The translations under genes and the position numbers were made by a program. A model generated the notes under the pieces. That model saw only the letters and a program-made list of their open reading frames with translations, did no database searches and had not been told where the DNA came from. Shown one piece after another: positions 1-7,303 of a stretch of DNA of 64,000 bases (the stretch's first letter is position 1; every line of letters begins with the position of its first letter). The DNA is from AP-15 sp035538335 (GTDB taxonomy: Bacteria > Pseudomonadota > Alphaproteobacteria > ATCC43930 > CGMCC-115725). The stretch covers positions 1 to 64,000 of the forward strand of contig DATLKN010000045.1 in the NCBI GenBank assembly GCA_035538335.1, given 5' to 3'.

Positions 1-108
1 GGGCACCGTGCTCAGCAGCGGGCTTACTGGCCCAAGGAGCGATCGGGCTCCCATCCGCCACCGCGACGCCGACTTTACGCCGGTCTCGCGACGGAGGAGA
101 GATACAAG

Positions 109-147
109 GAGCGCCCGATAGGGCGCGTCTCGAAGCACGCAACGCGC
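109..147. repeat. Half copy of dispersed palindromic repeat
   Basis: A 6-bp stem (GCGCCC/GGGCGC, loop GATA) followed by GTCTCGAAGCACGCAAC directly upstream of the meaB start. The tail matches the outer arm of the bipartite palindromic elements near 12.3, 43.4 and 58.2 kb, so this looks like a single arm of that family. It leaves little room for a promoter or ribosome site that is not itself repeat-derived. Bases 1-108 show no other recognisable feature. Confidence 0.5.
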
Positions 148-149
148 CA

Positions 150-1139
150 ATGCAACGTCAAAATGCGACACTGCCGGAGGGCGAGCCGCTTTCCCCGCGG
201 CTGCGACGCGGCGACCGGCGGGCGCTCGCCCGCGCCATCACGCTGATTGAATCGACGAGGGCCGAGGACCGCGCCCAAGCCGAGGCGCTCGTCGAGGAAT
301 TGCTGCCGGCGACCGGCAAGGCGACGCGGATCGGCATCACCGGTCCGCCCGGCGCCGGCAAATCGACCTTCATCGAAGGCTTCGGCCGCGCCGGCATCGC
401 GCAAGGGCGCCGCGTCGCGGTGCTGGCGGTAGACCCCGCCTCGAAGCGCGGCGGCGGCGCCATCCTCGGCGACAAGACGCGCATGACGGGACTGGCGCAG
501 CTGCCGCAGGCGTTCATCCGGCCGTCTTCGGCGGGGGACGCCGCGGGCGGGGTCGCGCGCCGCACGCGCGAGGCGATGCTGTTGTGCGAAGCGGCCGGCT
601 TCGACACCGTGATCGTCGAGACGGTCGGCGCCGGGCAGTCCGAGACTGCGGTCGCCGAAATGGTCGATCTCTTCATGCTGATCCTGCCGCCCGCCGCCGG
701 CGACGAATTGCAGGGGCTGAAGCGCGGCGTCGTGGAACTCGCCGATTTCGTGCTGGTCAACAAGGCGGATGGCGAATTCGCCCCGGCGGCGCGGCGCTCG
801 GCCGCCGAATATGCGAGCGCGCTTCGCCTCGTCCATCCCTCGGGCGCCGAGTGGCAGGTGCCGGTCCGCGCGATCTCCTCCCTCGAAGGCAGCGGCATCG
901 CCGAATTGTGGCGGGAGATCGAGCGGTTTCGCGCCCTGCACCGCAAGACCGGCGCATGGGAGCGCCGCCGGGCCGAGCAGGCGCGCGCCGCGCTGTGGGC
1001 CGAGATCGGCGCGAGCCTCCTCGACCGCTTCCGCGCCGCCCCGAAGGTCGCCGCCCGCCTCGAAGCGATCGAGGCCGAGGTCATGGCCGGCGCGCGCACC
1101 CCCGCCGCCGCCGCGCGGGTGCTGCTCGATCTCTCCTAG
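150..1139 (+). CDS. meaB: Methylmalonyl-CoA mutase-associated GTPase MeaB (ArgK/G3E family)
   Basis: P-loop GTPase that in known systems protects and reloads adenosylcobalamin-dependent acyl-CoA mutases in the cytoplasm. The 329-residue product has the usual family length. A Walker A GPPGAGKS lies at about residues 65-72, followed by the family block AVDPASK and GDKTRM, the switch-type VETVGAGQSE and the guanine-specificity motif NKAD near residue 205. The C-terminal third is the helical dimerisation arm. No mutase gene is visible in the window, so its partner (methylmalonyl-CoA, ethylmalonyl-CoA or isobutyryl-CoA mutase) must lie elsewhere. A half palindromic repeat abuts the start codon and no good Shine-Dalgarno sequence is seen. 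Family assignment is firm; the exact mutase partner is unknown. Confidence 0.95.
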   Translation: MQRQNATLPEGEPLSPRLRRGDRRALARAITLIESTRAEDRAQAEALVEELLPATGKATRIGITGPPGAGKSTFIEGFGRAGIAQGRRVAVLAVDPASKRGGGAILGDKTRMTGLAQLPQAFIRPSSAGDAAGGVARRTREAMLLCEAAGFDTVIVETVGAGQSETAVAEMVDLFMLILPPAAGDELQGLKRGVVELADFVLVNKADGEFAPAARRSAAEYASALRLVHPSGAEWQVPVRAISSLEGSGIAELWREIERFRALHRKTGAWERRRAEQARAALWAEIGASLLDRFRAAPKVAARLEAIEAEVMAGARTPAAAARVLLDLS

Positions 1140-1170
1140 TGGTACAATTCCGGCATTTACCGCCCCTCCT

Positions 1171-1234
1171 CGTCGTCCCGGCGAAGGCCGGGACCCATGT
1201 CCGGCGTGGATACCGGCCTTCGCCGGTATGACGG
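1171..1234. repeat. Dispersed 'GCGAAGGCCGGGA' palindromic repeat
   Basis: Two palindromic arms, CCCGGCGAAGGCCGGG and TACCGGCCTTCGCCGGTA, separated by a short spacer and bounded by CGTCGT and ATGACGG. The same arm type recurs inside the 5' end of lptE at 62921-63048. This is a REP/BIME-like intergenic repeat downstream of meaB. Translation through it gives the typical 'PAKAG' false peptide. Confidence 0.8.
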
Positions 1235-1379
1235 AAATCGGGTGCGGTTCGTCTTTCTCCTTGCGCTTAGCGGCTTCTCCACTGGTGCTTCCAGGGAGAA
1301 CGCAGGGCGCGCCGCTGCCGTCCAACGCCGCGATCAAACTACAATCGCGAGCGGCCGGCGATTTGCCCGAGGTTGGGCA

Positions 1380-1484
1380 TGGGATTGCCGCGTCGCTGCG
1401 CTCCTCGCCCCCCTCCCATTCCCTCCCCCGCTCGCGGGGGAGGGTTAGGGTGGGGGTCATTGCGAGCGGGGCGAAGCAATCCCG
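1380..1484. repeat. Composite inverted repeat with inner CCCTCCCC palindrome
   Basis: The outer arms GGGATTGCCGCG... and ...GCGAAGCAATCCC are approximate inverted copies of the common alphaproteobacterial GCGAGC-GAAGCAATCC repeat. The interior holds a strong palindrome CCCTCCCCCGCTCGCGGGGGAGGG. The element lies between two convergent genes (meaB and the Asp-box protein) and could also act as a bidirectional transcription barrier. Similar but decayed sequence lies at 9590-9655. Confidence 0.75.
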
Positions 1485-1504
1485 CCGATATTCCGTCGTC
1501 GAGC

Positions 1505-2476
1505 CTAATTCGGCAGCCAGGCGATGGCACGGATCTCGGTGAATTCGCGCGGCAGCTTCGCCCAGGAATCGCCGGAATCCTCGCTCGCATAGAGTTCGCC
1601 GTAATGGCTGCAGGCGAAGATGCGCTCGGGCGCCGCGCGGTGCGTCGCGAAGGCCCAGATCGGCGAATTCGGCTCGACGGGGAGCGGCAATGCCTGCCAG
1701 CTCCTGCCGCCGTCGCGCGAGCGCTCGATCGCGCCCGTCTGCCCGACCGCCGCGTCGCCGGCCGCGACATAGAGCGTTTCGGGATCGTCGGGCTTGACGG
1801 CGAGGCTGCGGCAATAGCGCAGGCGGAAATGGTCGCCGACCCCGAGCCCCTGCCAGGTCTCGCCGGCGTCGCGGCTGGCAAAGACCTCGCGCGGCGTGCT
1901 GGTCAGGACCGTCTTGCCGCCATTGAGCACGACCGCGATATCGTGGATGTCGGGGTCGTCGAGCCCGCCCGCGACGCGCCGCCAGCTGTCGCCGCCGTCG
2001 CGGCTCACTCGGACGCCGTCGACCTCGATCCCGGCCCAGACGGTGCGCGGGTCCTGCGGATCGACGGCGAGCGCCGTCACGCGCGGCACCCGCACGTTCG
2101 GGCATTCTTCGGCGATCTCGGCCGAAAGCCGCTGCCAATGGGCGCCGCCATCCTGCGAGCGGAAGAGCGCGGCCGGCCGCGTGCCGGCGAAGATATGCCG
2201 CGGCTCGGCCGGATCGAAGGCGATCTTCCACACCTCCATGCCGTCCATCGCCGAGGGGAGCCGCTCGAAGCTCTGGCCGCCGTCTGCGCTGCGGTAGAGC
2301 CCGTCATCGGCGCCGGCGAAGATCGTGCGCGGCTCTTTCGGGTGGACCGAGAGGCCATAGACCCGGCTCTCGCCCCACAGCCCGCGGGCGATGCGCTTCC
2401 AGCCGGCGCCGCCGTCGGGGGAGAGCCACAGCCCGCTGCCGATCGTGCCGACGCAGAGGGTGAAGTCTTTGCTCAT
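1505..2476 (-). CDS. Asp-box (BNR/sortilin-like) beta-propeller protein
   Basis: A 323-residue protein with at least seven Asp-box motifs (SxDxGxxW/F-like: LSPDGGAGW, RSADGGQSF, RSQDGGAHW, SRDGGDSW, SRDAGETW, SRDGGRSW, SEDSGDSW) spaced about 45 residues apart, which predicts a six- or seven-bladed beta-propeller. Such proteins are usually annotated as exo-alpha-sialidase-like or VPS10-like, but no sialidase catalytic set is evident. No signal peptide is seen, so it may be cytoplasmic. It is the last gene of a minus-strand unit and starts 4 bp after the VOC gene stop. Substrate and function are unknown. Confidence 0.85.
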   Translation of the reverse strand: MSKDFTLCVGTIGSGLWLSPDGGAGWKRIARGLWGESRVYGLSVHPKEPRTIFAGADDGLYRSADGGQSFERLPSAMDGMEVWKIAFDPAEPRHIFAGTRPAALFRSQDGGAHWQRLSAEIAEECPNVRVPRVTALAVDPQDPRTVWAGIEVDGVRVSRDGGDSWRRVAGGLDDPDIHDIAVVLNGGKTVLTSTPREVFASRDAGETWQGLGVGDHFRLRYCRSLAVKPDDPETLYVAAGDAAVGQTGAIERSRDGGRSWQALPLPVEPNSPIWAFATHRAAPERIFACSHYGELYASEDSGDSWAKLPREFTEIRAIAWLPN

Positions 2477-2480
2477 CTGA

Positions 2481-2912
2481 TCAGCCTCCCTTTGCGGGCG
2501 AGGGGACGCCGATTTCCCAGCCGGTGTGCGAGATGTCGATGACGACCTCGTCCGGGCCCGCCCATTTCATCTCGAAATTGCGGGTGTCGTGAGCCGCCAT
2601 GTCGAGATCGAGGTGATCCTTCTGGGTCAGCTGCCGGCCGTTGGCGCGCTCGATGTTCTCGGCCGCGCGGTCGAGGTTCTCGACCTCGAAGCCGATGTGA
2701 TGGAGACCGCAGAAGCCCTCGCCCTGGGCGCCGACATCGGCGTCCTGCTCGGATTTGGTGTTGAGGAGCGCGAGGTTGATGTAGCCGTCCGTCAGGAACA
2801 CGGCGCCGCGCGGGTTGCGGCGCACCTCCTGCATCCCGAACGCCTCCTTGTAGAAGGCGGCGACCCGCGAGGGGTCCTTCGTCGTCAACGCGATGTGTCG
2901 GATCTTCGGCAT
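2481..2912 (-). CDS. VOC (glyoxalase/dioxygenase superfamily) protein
   Basis: 143-residue single-domain vicinal-oxygen-chelate protein. It begins MPKIRHIALTTKDP, a typical first strand carrying the metal-binding His, and contains a second His in GLHHIGFEVEN. An open frame extends upstream, but this ATG is chosen because it is preceded by a clear GGAGGAAG ribosome-binding sequence and matches the family start. The fold binds a divalent metal and acts on small organic substrates (lyase, dioxygenase or resistance roles). Here it is co-transcribed with a thioesterase and a methyltransferase, which suggests small-molecule metabolism. The substrate cannot be deduced. Confidence 0.88.
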   Translation of the reverse strand: MPKIRHIALTTKDPSRVAAFYKEAFGMQEVRRNPRGAVFLTDGYINLALLNTKSEQDADVGAQGEGFCGLHHIGFEVENLDRAAENIERANGRQLTQKDHLDLDMAAHDTRNFEMKWAGPDEVVIDISHTGWEIGVPSPAKGG

Positions 2913-2977
2913 GCCGCTTCCTCCGCGCGCGGGGCGTTGGAGGGTCGAACGCCCCTTCTGAACAATTCTAGCCGAGT

Positions 2978-3487
2978 TCACCGCGCCGCGGTAGGGATCG
3001 CGATATGCCGGCCGGCCCAGGCGGGGCGCGGCAGATGGGCGTGCGCAGCGGCGGCGGCGGCGACCCGCGCGCCGGCGGCGGCCGGCCACGGCACGACCCG
3101 GCGCGCGCGCAGATCGACATGCAGGTACATCAGCTCCTGCATCGCGGCGCGCCGGTCCGCGCCGGCGAAGCGCATCTCATGCGCGAGGTGCAGGCGCTTC
3201 TCGTCGCACCCCAAGATCTGCGTGCGCACGCCGACCCGCTCGCCCTGCAACAGCTCGCGTTCGTAGAGCGTGTGCGTCTCGACCGCGAAAGTGCCGAGCC
3301 CGGTTTCGTTCTTGTAGGCGCGGCCGATGCCGATCTCGTCGAACAGCGCATCCGTCGCGAAATCGAAGAGGACGACGTAATAGGCGAGGTTCATATGCCC
3401 GTTGAAGTCGATCCACTCGGGCAGGACCTCGCCCTGATAGCGCTCGAAGGGCGCGGGCAGGCTCGCCGTCACGGGCGCTGCGCGCAC
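2978..3487 (-). CDS. Hotdog-fold acyl-CoA thioesterase family protein
   Basis: 169-residue hotdog thioesterase of the 4-hydroxybenzoyl-CoA thioesterase/YbgC-like group. It shows the helix motif DFNGHMNLAYYVVLFDFATD at about residues 27-46, with the catalytic-region Asp and the conserved N-G-H-x-N. It should hydrolyse a small acyl-CoA thioester in the cytoplasm. The ATG overlaps the upstream methyltransferase by 19 bp. A GTG at 3472 would give the common 4-bp GTGA overlap and is an equally good start. The last 35 residues are Ala/Arg-rich and weakly conserved. The upstream methyltransferase and downstream VOC gene form one operon with it. Confidence 0.85.
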   Translation of the reverse strand: MRAAPVTASLPAPFERYQGEVLPEWIDFNGHMNLAYYVVLFDFATDALFDEIGIGRAYKNETGLGTFAVETHTLYERELLQGERVGVRTQILGCDEKRLHLAHEMRFAGADRRAAMQELMYLHVDLRARRVVPWPAAAGARVAAAAAAHAHLPRPAWAGRHIAIPTAAR

Positions 3488-4245
3488 AGGATCATGACCG
3501 GGTAGGCGTAGCGGATCGCCGCCTGTTCGAGCGTCACCGGGATGCCGAGCCGGTCGTCCCGGGCGCTGGCGCGGAAGAGATCGACGATCTTCTCCTCGTC
3601 GCCCGGGTTCGGGAAGGAGCGCGCGAGCAGATTGGCGACCGTGTCGCGCAATTCGTAGAAGCTCCTCTGCGGCTCGCCGAGGCCGGCGCCGCGAAACAGC
3701 CCCCGCATCTCGCTGAGCGGCAGCGCGCGCACATGCGAGGGGTCGCGCAGCACCTCCAGCCGGTTGAACTCGGCGGCTTTCGCCGGATCTTCCGAGGCCT
3801 GCGTATCGATGACGAGAATGCGGCCGCCCGGCGCGCAGACCCGCACCATCTCGCGCAGCACCGCCGCTGGATCGCGGAAATGGTGAAAGGAATAGCGCGT
3901 CGTGACGATCGTGAAGCTGGCGTCGGGGAAGGGCAGCCGCGATACGTCGCCCTCGTGCCAGCGGACATTCTCAAGGCCCTTCTCGGCGGCGAGCTTCTGC
4001 GCGCGCTCCAGCATCGCCGGCGTCATGTCGATGCCGACCGCCTCGCGCAGAAAGGGCGCGAAGGCGCACACGACGATGCCGCCGCCGCAGGCCAGGTCGA
4101 GCATCCGGTCCTCGGGGCCGGGCTTGGCCGCCGCGACGATCATCTCGAGCGCGCCCGCGTCGGTGATCGGCGCGGCGCTCGAAAAGAGCCCCGCCTGGCG
4201 GCTGAACTGGTCGAGGATCAGCTCCTTGTGGGCGGCTTCCGACAT
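3469..4245 (-). CDS. Class I SAM-dependent methyltransferase
   Basis: 258-residue UbiE/Methyltransf_11-type enzyme. Motif I is LDLACGGGI (about residues 49-57), the acidic loop GIDMTP follows, then motif II-like GDVSRLPFPDASF and the post-motif FHHFRDPAAVLREMVRV. These place it among small-molecule C- or O-methyltransferases rather than nucleic-acid enzymes. It is the first gene of the minus-strand unit (methyltransferase, thioesterase, VOC, Asp-box protein), divergent from rpmB. It differs from true UbiE in its C-terminal region, so a quinone role is not claimed. Confidence 0.87.
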   Translation of the reverse strand: MSEAAHKELILDQFSRQAGLFSSAAPITDAGALEMIVAAAKPGPEDRMLDLACGGGIVVCAFAPFLREAVGIDMTPAMLERAQKLAAEKGLENVRWHEGDVSRLPFPDASFTIVTTRYSFHHFRDPAAVLREMVRVCAPGGRILVIDTQASEDPAKAAEFNRLEVLRDPSHVRALPLSEMRGLFRGAGLGEPQRSFYELRDTVANLLARSFPNPGDEEKIVDLFRASARDDRLGIPVTLEQAAIRYAYPVMILCAQRP

Positions 4246-4387
4246 GCGCTTTCTCCGGCTCGCGGGCGATGCCGGAGGCTATGCCGGCCGCGCTTGACGC
4301 CGCAAGGGGGAGAGGCGTAGAAAACGGACGGCGCGCGGCCCCACCGGCCGCGCGCGGCGTTTCGCGAGACGAAGGATCGAGGCGGAC

Positions 4388-4678
4388 ATGGCGCGCAGAT
4401 GCGTCGTCACCGGCAAGGGCGTTCAGGTCGGCCATAACGTCAGCCATGCCAACAACAAGACGAAGCGCCGCTTCCTGCCGAATTTGCAGCAGGTCTCGGT
4501 GCTCTCGGACGTGCTCGGGCCGGTGCGGCTGCGCCTTTCCGCCGCGGCCTTGCGCACGATCGAGCACAAGGGCGGCATCGACGCCTTTCTGCGCGACACG
4601 CCCTTGCGCGAGATGTCGCCGGAGATCCAGCGCCTGAAGCGCCGGTCCGACAAGGCGGCGGCGAAGAAGGCGGGCTAG
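4388..4678 (+). CDS. rpmB: 50S ribosomal protein L28
   Basis: 96-residue L28, the normal alphaproteobacterial length. It begins MARRCVVTGKGVQVGHNVSHANNK, with the family signature around residues 8-30 (TGK...G.NVSHANNKTKRRF), and ends in a Lys/Ala-rich tail. It is a component of the large ribosomal subunit. It is a single-gene unit divergent from the methyltransferase operon. Downstream, around 4713-4728, is a TTCGGT-CATC-ACCGAA hairpin that could serve as a weak terminator, although no T-run follows. Confidence 0.97.
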   Translation: MARRCVVTGKGVQVGHNVSHANNKTKRRFLPNLQQVSVLSDVLGPVRLRLSAAALRTIEHKGGIDAFLRDTPLREMSPEIQRLKRRSDKAAAKKAG

Positions 4679-4797
4679 CGCCGCCGGGCGGGCGCTAAAG
4701 GCGCACCCGTCCCTTCGGTCATCACCGAACCGACTCTTCGGGACTAGGGCGCCGCGACCGCCCACTTTCGCCATAGGCAATTCTCCGAGGTGCCGCG

Positions 4798-5760
4798 ATG
4801 GCGAATGGTTTTCCAACGCTCGATCCCCGCGAAAAGCACTTCCGCATAGCGAGCCCGCATGACGGACTGTCGCTGTTCTTGCGCGCTTTGCCGCCAGCGC
4901 CCGGCGCGGCCGCCGACGCGAAGGTCGTGCTTTACGTCCATGGCGGAACCTTTCCGTCGGCCTTGTCGATTGCGCACCGCTTCGACGGGCGCTCGTGGCG
5001 CGACACGCTCGCCGCCGCGGGATTTCATGTCTGGGGTCTCGATTTTCACGGCTTCGGACGGCTCTCGGACACTTATCCGGAGATGGATGGGCCCGCGGAA
5101 AATCATCCCCCGCTCGGCCGGGCGGAAGACGCGAGCCGCCAGCTCGAAACGGCGGTGCGCTTCATCTGCGCGCAGCATGGCGTCAGCCGGCTGTCGCTGA
5201 TCGCGCATTCCTGGGGCACTATCGTCGCCGGCCGGTTCGCCGGCCGCTGCCCCGAGCTGGTCGAGCGTCTCGTCTTCTTTGGCCCGATCGCGTGCCGCCC
5301 GCGCCGCGCCGACGCGCCGTGCCTGCCGGCCTGGCGGCTGATATCCCTCAGAGACCAATGGGAGCGCTTTGTTGCCGACGTGCCGGCGGGCGAGCCTGCG
5401 GTCCTGTCGCAGCGCCATTTCGCCGAATGGGGCGTAGCGTATCTCGATTGTGATTGCGATAGCCGCGCCCGCTCGCCGGCCTCCGTCAAGGTCCCGAGCG
5501 GCGCCTTCCAGGACATTTACGACGCCTGGGCCGGGCACCTCGCCTACGACCCCAGCCTCGTCCGCGCGCCGGTCGCGATCATCCGCGGCGCCTGGGACGG
5601 CATGTGCACCGACGACGACGCGCGCTGGCTCTTTGAGTCTTTCGCCCCGGCGAAGCGGCGCGATATCAAGATCGCCCGCGCGACGCATCTGATGCATCTC
5701 GAGGAAAACCGCCACGCGCTATACCGTGAGGCGCTGACTTTCCTCGAGGACGAGGACTGA
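4798..5760 (+). CDS. Alpha/beta hydrolase (lipase-like)
   Basis: 320-residue alpha/beta-hydrolase-fold enzyme. The oxyanion-hole segment is YVHGGTFPS near residue 49, the nucleophile elbow AHSWGT near residue 140, a late Asp is probable in the region GAWDGMC, and the catalytic His lies in ATHLMHLEEN near the end. There is no signal peptide. It is the first gene of a plus-strand unit (hydrolase, ABM protein, dienelactone hydrolase, acyl-CoA synthetase) whose members are separated by 1-44 bp. The context suggests ester or lactone degradation leading to an acyl-CoA, but the substrate is not identifiable. Confidence 0.87.
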   Translation: MANGFPTLDPREKHFRIASPHDGLSLFLRALPPAPGAAADAKVVLYVHGGTFPSALSIAHRFDGRSWRDTLAAAGFHVWGLDFHGFGRLSDTYPEMDGPAENHPPLGRAEDASRQLETAVRFICAQHGVSRLSLIAHSWGTIVAGRFAGRCPELVERLVFFGPIACRPRRADAPCLPAWRLISLRDQWERFVADVPAGEPAVLSQRHFAEWGVAYLDCDCDSRARSPASVKVPSGAFQDIYDAWAGHLAYDPSLVRAPVAIIRGAWDGMCTDDDARWLFESFAPAKRRDIKIARATHLMHLEENRHALYREALTFLEDED

Positions 5761-5764
5761 AGCG

Positions 5765-6421
5765 ATGTTTGCCGTCATCTTCGAGGTCGAGCCGAAAGCC
5801 GGCCGGTTCGACGACTATCTGAAAATCGCCGGCGCGCTGCGGCCCGAACTCGAAAAAGTGGACGGGTTCATCCTCAACGAGCGCTTCGCGAGCGCGCGCC
5901 GGCCCGGGCGCCTGTTGTCGCTGTCGCTGTGGCGCGACGAGAAGGCGCTCGTGCGCTGGCGCACGCTCGGCCGGCACCACGAGGCGCAACTCGCCGGCAG
6001 AGGCGGGATCTTCGCCGATTACCGTTTGCGCGTCGGCGAGATCGTCGCCGACACGGGCACGCCCGCCGGACTGCGCGAGACCCGCCTCGACGAAACCGAG
6101 ACCGGCGAGGCGAAGGCGATGACGGTCAGCGAATTGGCGCGCGCCGGCGATAGGCCGGCCGTGGAGGAGTTTGCCCGAGCGCTCGGCCTCGGCGGCAACG
6201 GTCTCCTCGATCACGACGCTTTCACCGGCATCGCCGACGCCAAAAAGCTGCTGCTGCTGGCCGGCTGGAAGAGCCGCGCCGCCGCCGAGGCCTGGCGGCC
6301 GGCAAACCCGCGGTCGGGCGAATTGCGCCACCGCGTCGTTCGCATCATCCGCGATTACGGCATCGCCGACCGCCGCGAGGCGCCGCAATACTATCCGCCG
6401 GTCGAGCGCCCGCCGGCCTGA
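5765..6421 (+). CDS. Antibiotic-biosynthesis-monooxygenase (ABM) domain protein, two-domain
   Basis: 218-residue protein with an N-terminal ferredoxin-like ABM domain (residues about 1-95; MFAVIFEVEPKAGRFDDYL and SLWRDEKALVRWR are typical). A second, weaker alpha-beta copy of the same fold occupies about residues 120-205 (LLLLAGWKSRAAAEAWR). Such proteins are heme-degrading or cofactor-independent monooxygenases, or simply small ligand binders. It lies 4 bp after the alpha/beta hydrolase and is probably translationally coupled. Enzymatic activity is an inference from fold only. Confidence 0.75.
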   Translation: MFAVIFEVEPKAGRFDDYLKIAGALRPELEKVDGFILNERFASARRPGRLLSLSLWRDEKALVRWRTLGRHHEAQLAGRGGIFADYRLRVGEIVADTGTPAGLRETRLDETETGEAKAMTVSELARAGDRPAVEEFARALGLGGNGLLDHDAFTGIADAKKLLLLAGWKSRAAAEAWRPANPRSGELRHRVVRIIRDYGIADRREAPQYYPPVERPPA

Positions 6422-6465
6422 GCGCCGGTGGCGCCGCGGGCCGGGACCGGCTATCTTTTCCCGCC

Positions 6466-7302
6466 ATGTCGTATCCGGAATTGAGCCGCCGCGGCTTTGT
6501 CGTGACCTCGCTCGCGACCGGCTTTGCGCTTTCGGTGCAGCCGGTGTCGGCGCAGACGATCCGCACCGATGCGAACGGGCTCGTGGCGGGCGAAGTGAAG
6601 GTGCCGGTCGCCGGCGGCGCAATCCCCGCCTATCGGGCGATGCCGGATAAAAGCGGGCCGTTCCCGGCCGTCCTCGTCGTGCACGAGATCTTCGGCGTGC
6701 ATGAGCACATCAAGGACATTTGCCGGCGGCTCGCCAAGCTCGGCCATTTCGCGATCGCGCCCGAGCTTTTCGCGCGCCAGGGCAATGCCGCGGCGATCGC
6801 CGACATGCACGAACTGTTTGCCAAGATCATCTCGAAGGTCCCCGACGCCGAGATCGTGTCGGACCTCGACGCGACCGCCGCCTATGCCAAATCGACCGGC
6901 AAGGCGGATATGAGCCGGCTCGCCGTCACCGGCTTCTGCTGGGGCGGCCGGATCGTCTGGCTCTACGCCGCGCATAATCCGCAGCTGAAGGCGGCAGTGT
7001 CGTGGTACGGCGTCGACTGCGCCAAGACCCCGCTGACGCCGGCAAACCCGATCGACGTGATCCCGCAACTGAAATGCCCGGTGCTGGCCTTGCACGGCGG
7101 CGCCGACAGCAACATCCCGGAGGCGACGATCGAGAAGCGCCAGGCGGCCTGCGAGGCGGCGCACAAGGTCTGCGCCTACAAGATCTATCCGGGCGCGCCG
7201 CACGGCTTCAACGCCGACTACCGCCCGAGCTACCGGCCCGAGGCGGCAAAGGACGGCTGGGCGCGCATGCTCGCCTGGTTCAAGAAATACGGGGCGGCCT
7301 GA
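6466..7302 (+). CDS. Dienelactone hydrolase family protein with Tat-like signal
   Basis: 278 residues. The N-terminus LSRRGFVVTSLATGFALSVQPVSAQ is a twin-arginine-type signal with a probable cleavage after VSAQ, predicting export in folded form. The mature part is a dienelactone hydrolase: nucleophile Cys in GFCWGGR (about residue 152), Asp in GGADSN and His in GAPHGF. The family hydrolyses dienelactones and related esters in aromatic degradation. The Cys nucleophile is retained, so it should be active. It is third in the plus-strand unit; the following acyl-CoA synthetase starts 1 bp after its stop. Confidence 0.9.
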   Translation: MSYPELSRRGFVVTSLATGFALSVQPVSAQTIRTDANGLVAGEVKVPVAGGAIPAYRAMPDKSGPFPAVLVVHEIFGVHEHIKDICRRLAKLGHFAIAPELFARQGNAAAIADMHELFAKIISKVPDAEIVSDLDATAAYAKSTGKADMSRLAVTGFCWGGRIVWLYAAHNPQLKAAVSWYGVDCAKTPLTPANPIDVIPQLKCPVLALHGGADSNIPEATIEKRQAACEAAHKVCAYKIYPGAPHGFNADYRPSYRPEAAKDGWARMLAWFKKYGAA

Positions 7303-7303
7303 G

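Noticed and set aside
75..2231. 718-codon minus-strand open frame over meaB and beyond
   Set aside because: It is antisense to a clear meaB gene and runs through two palindromic repeats; its sequence is Arg/Ala-rich low-complexity typical of high-G+C shadows.
1505..2476. Sialidase annotation for the Asp-box protein
   Set aside because: Asp-boxes alone do not indicate sialidase; the arginine triad and catalytic Tyr/Glu context were not found, and there is no signal peptide.
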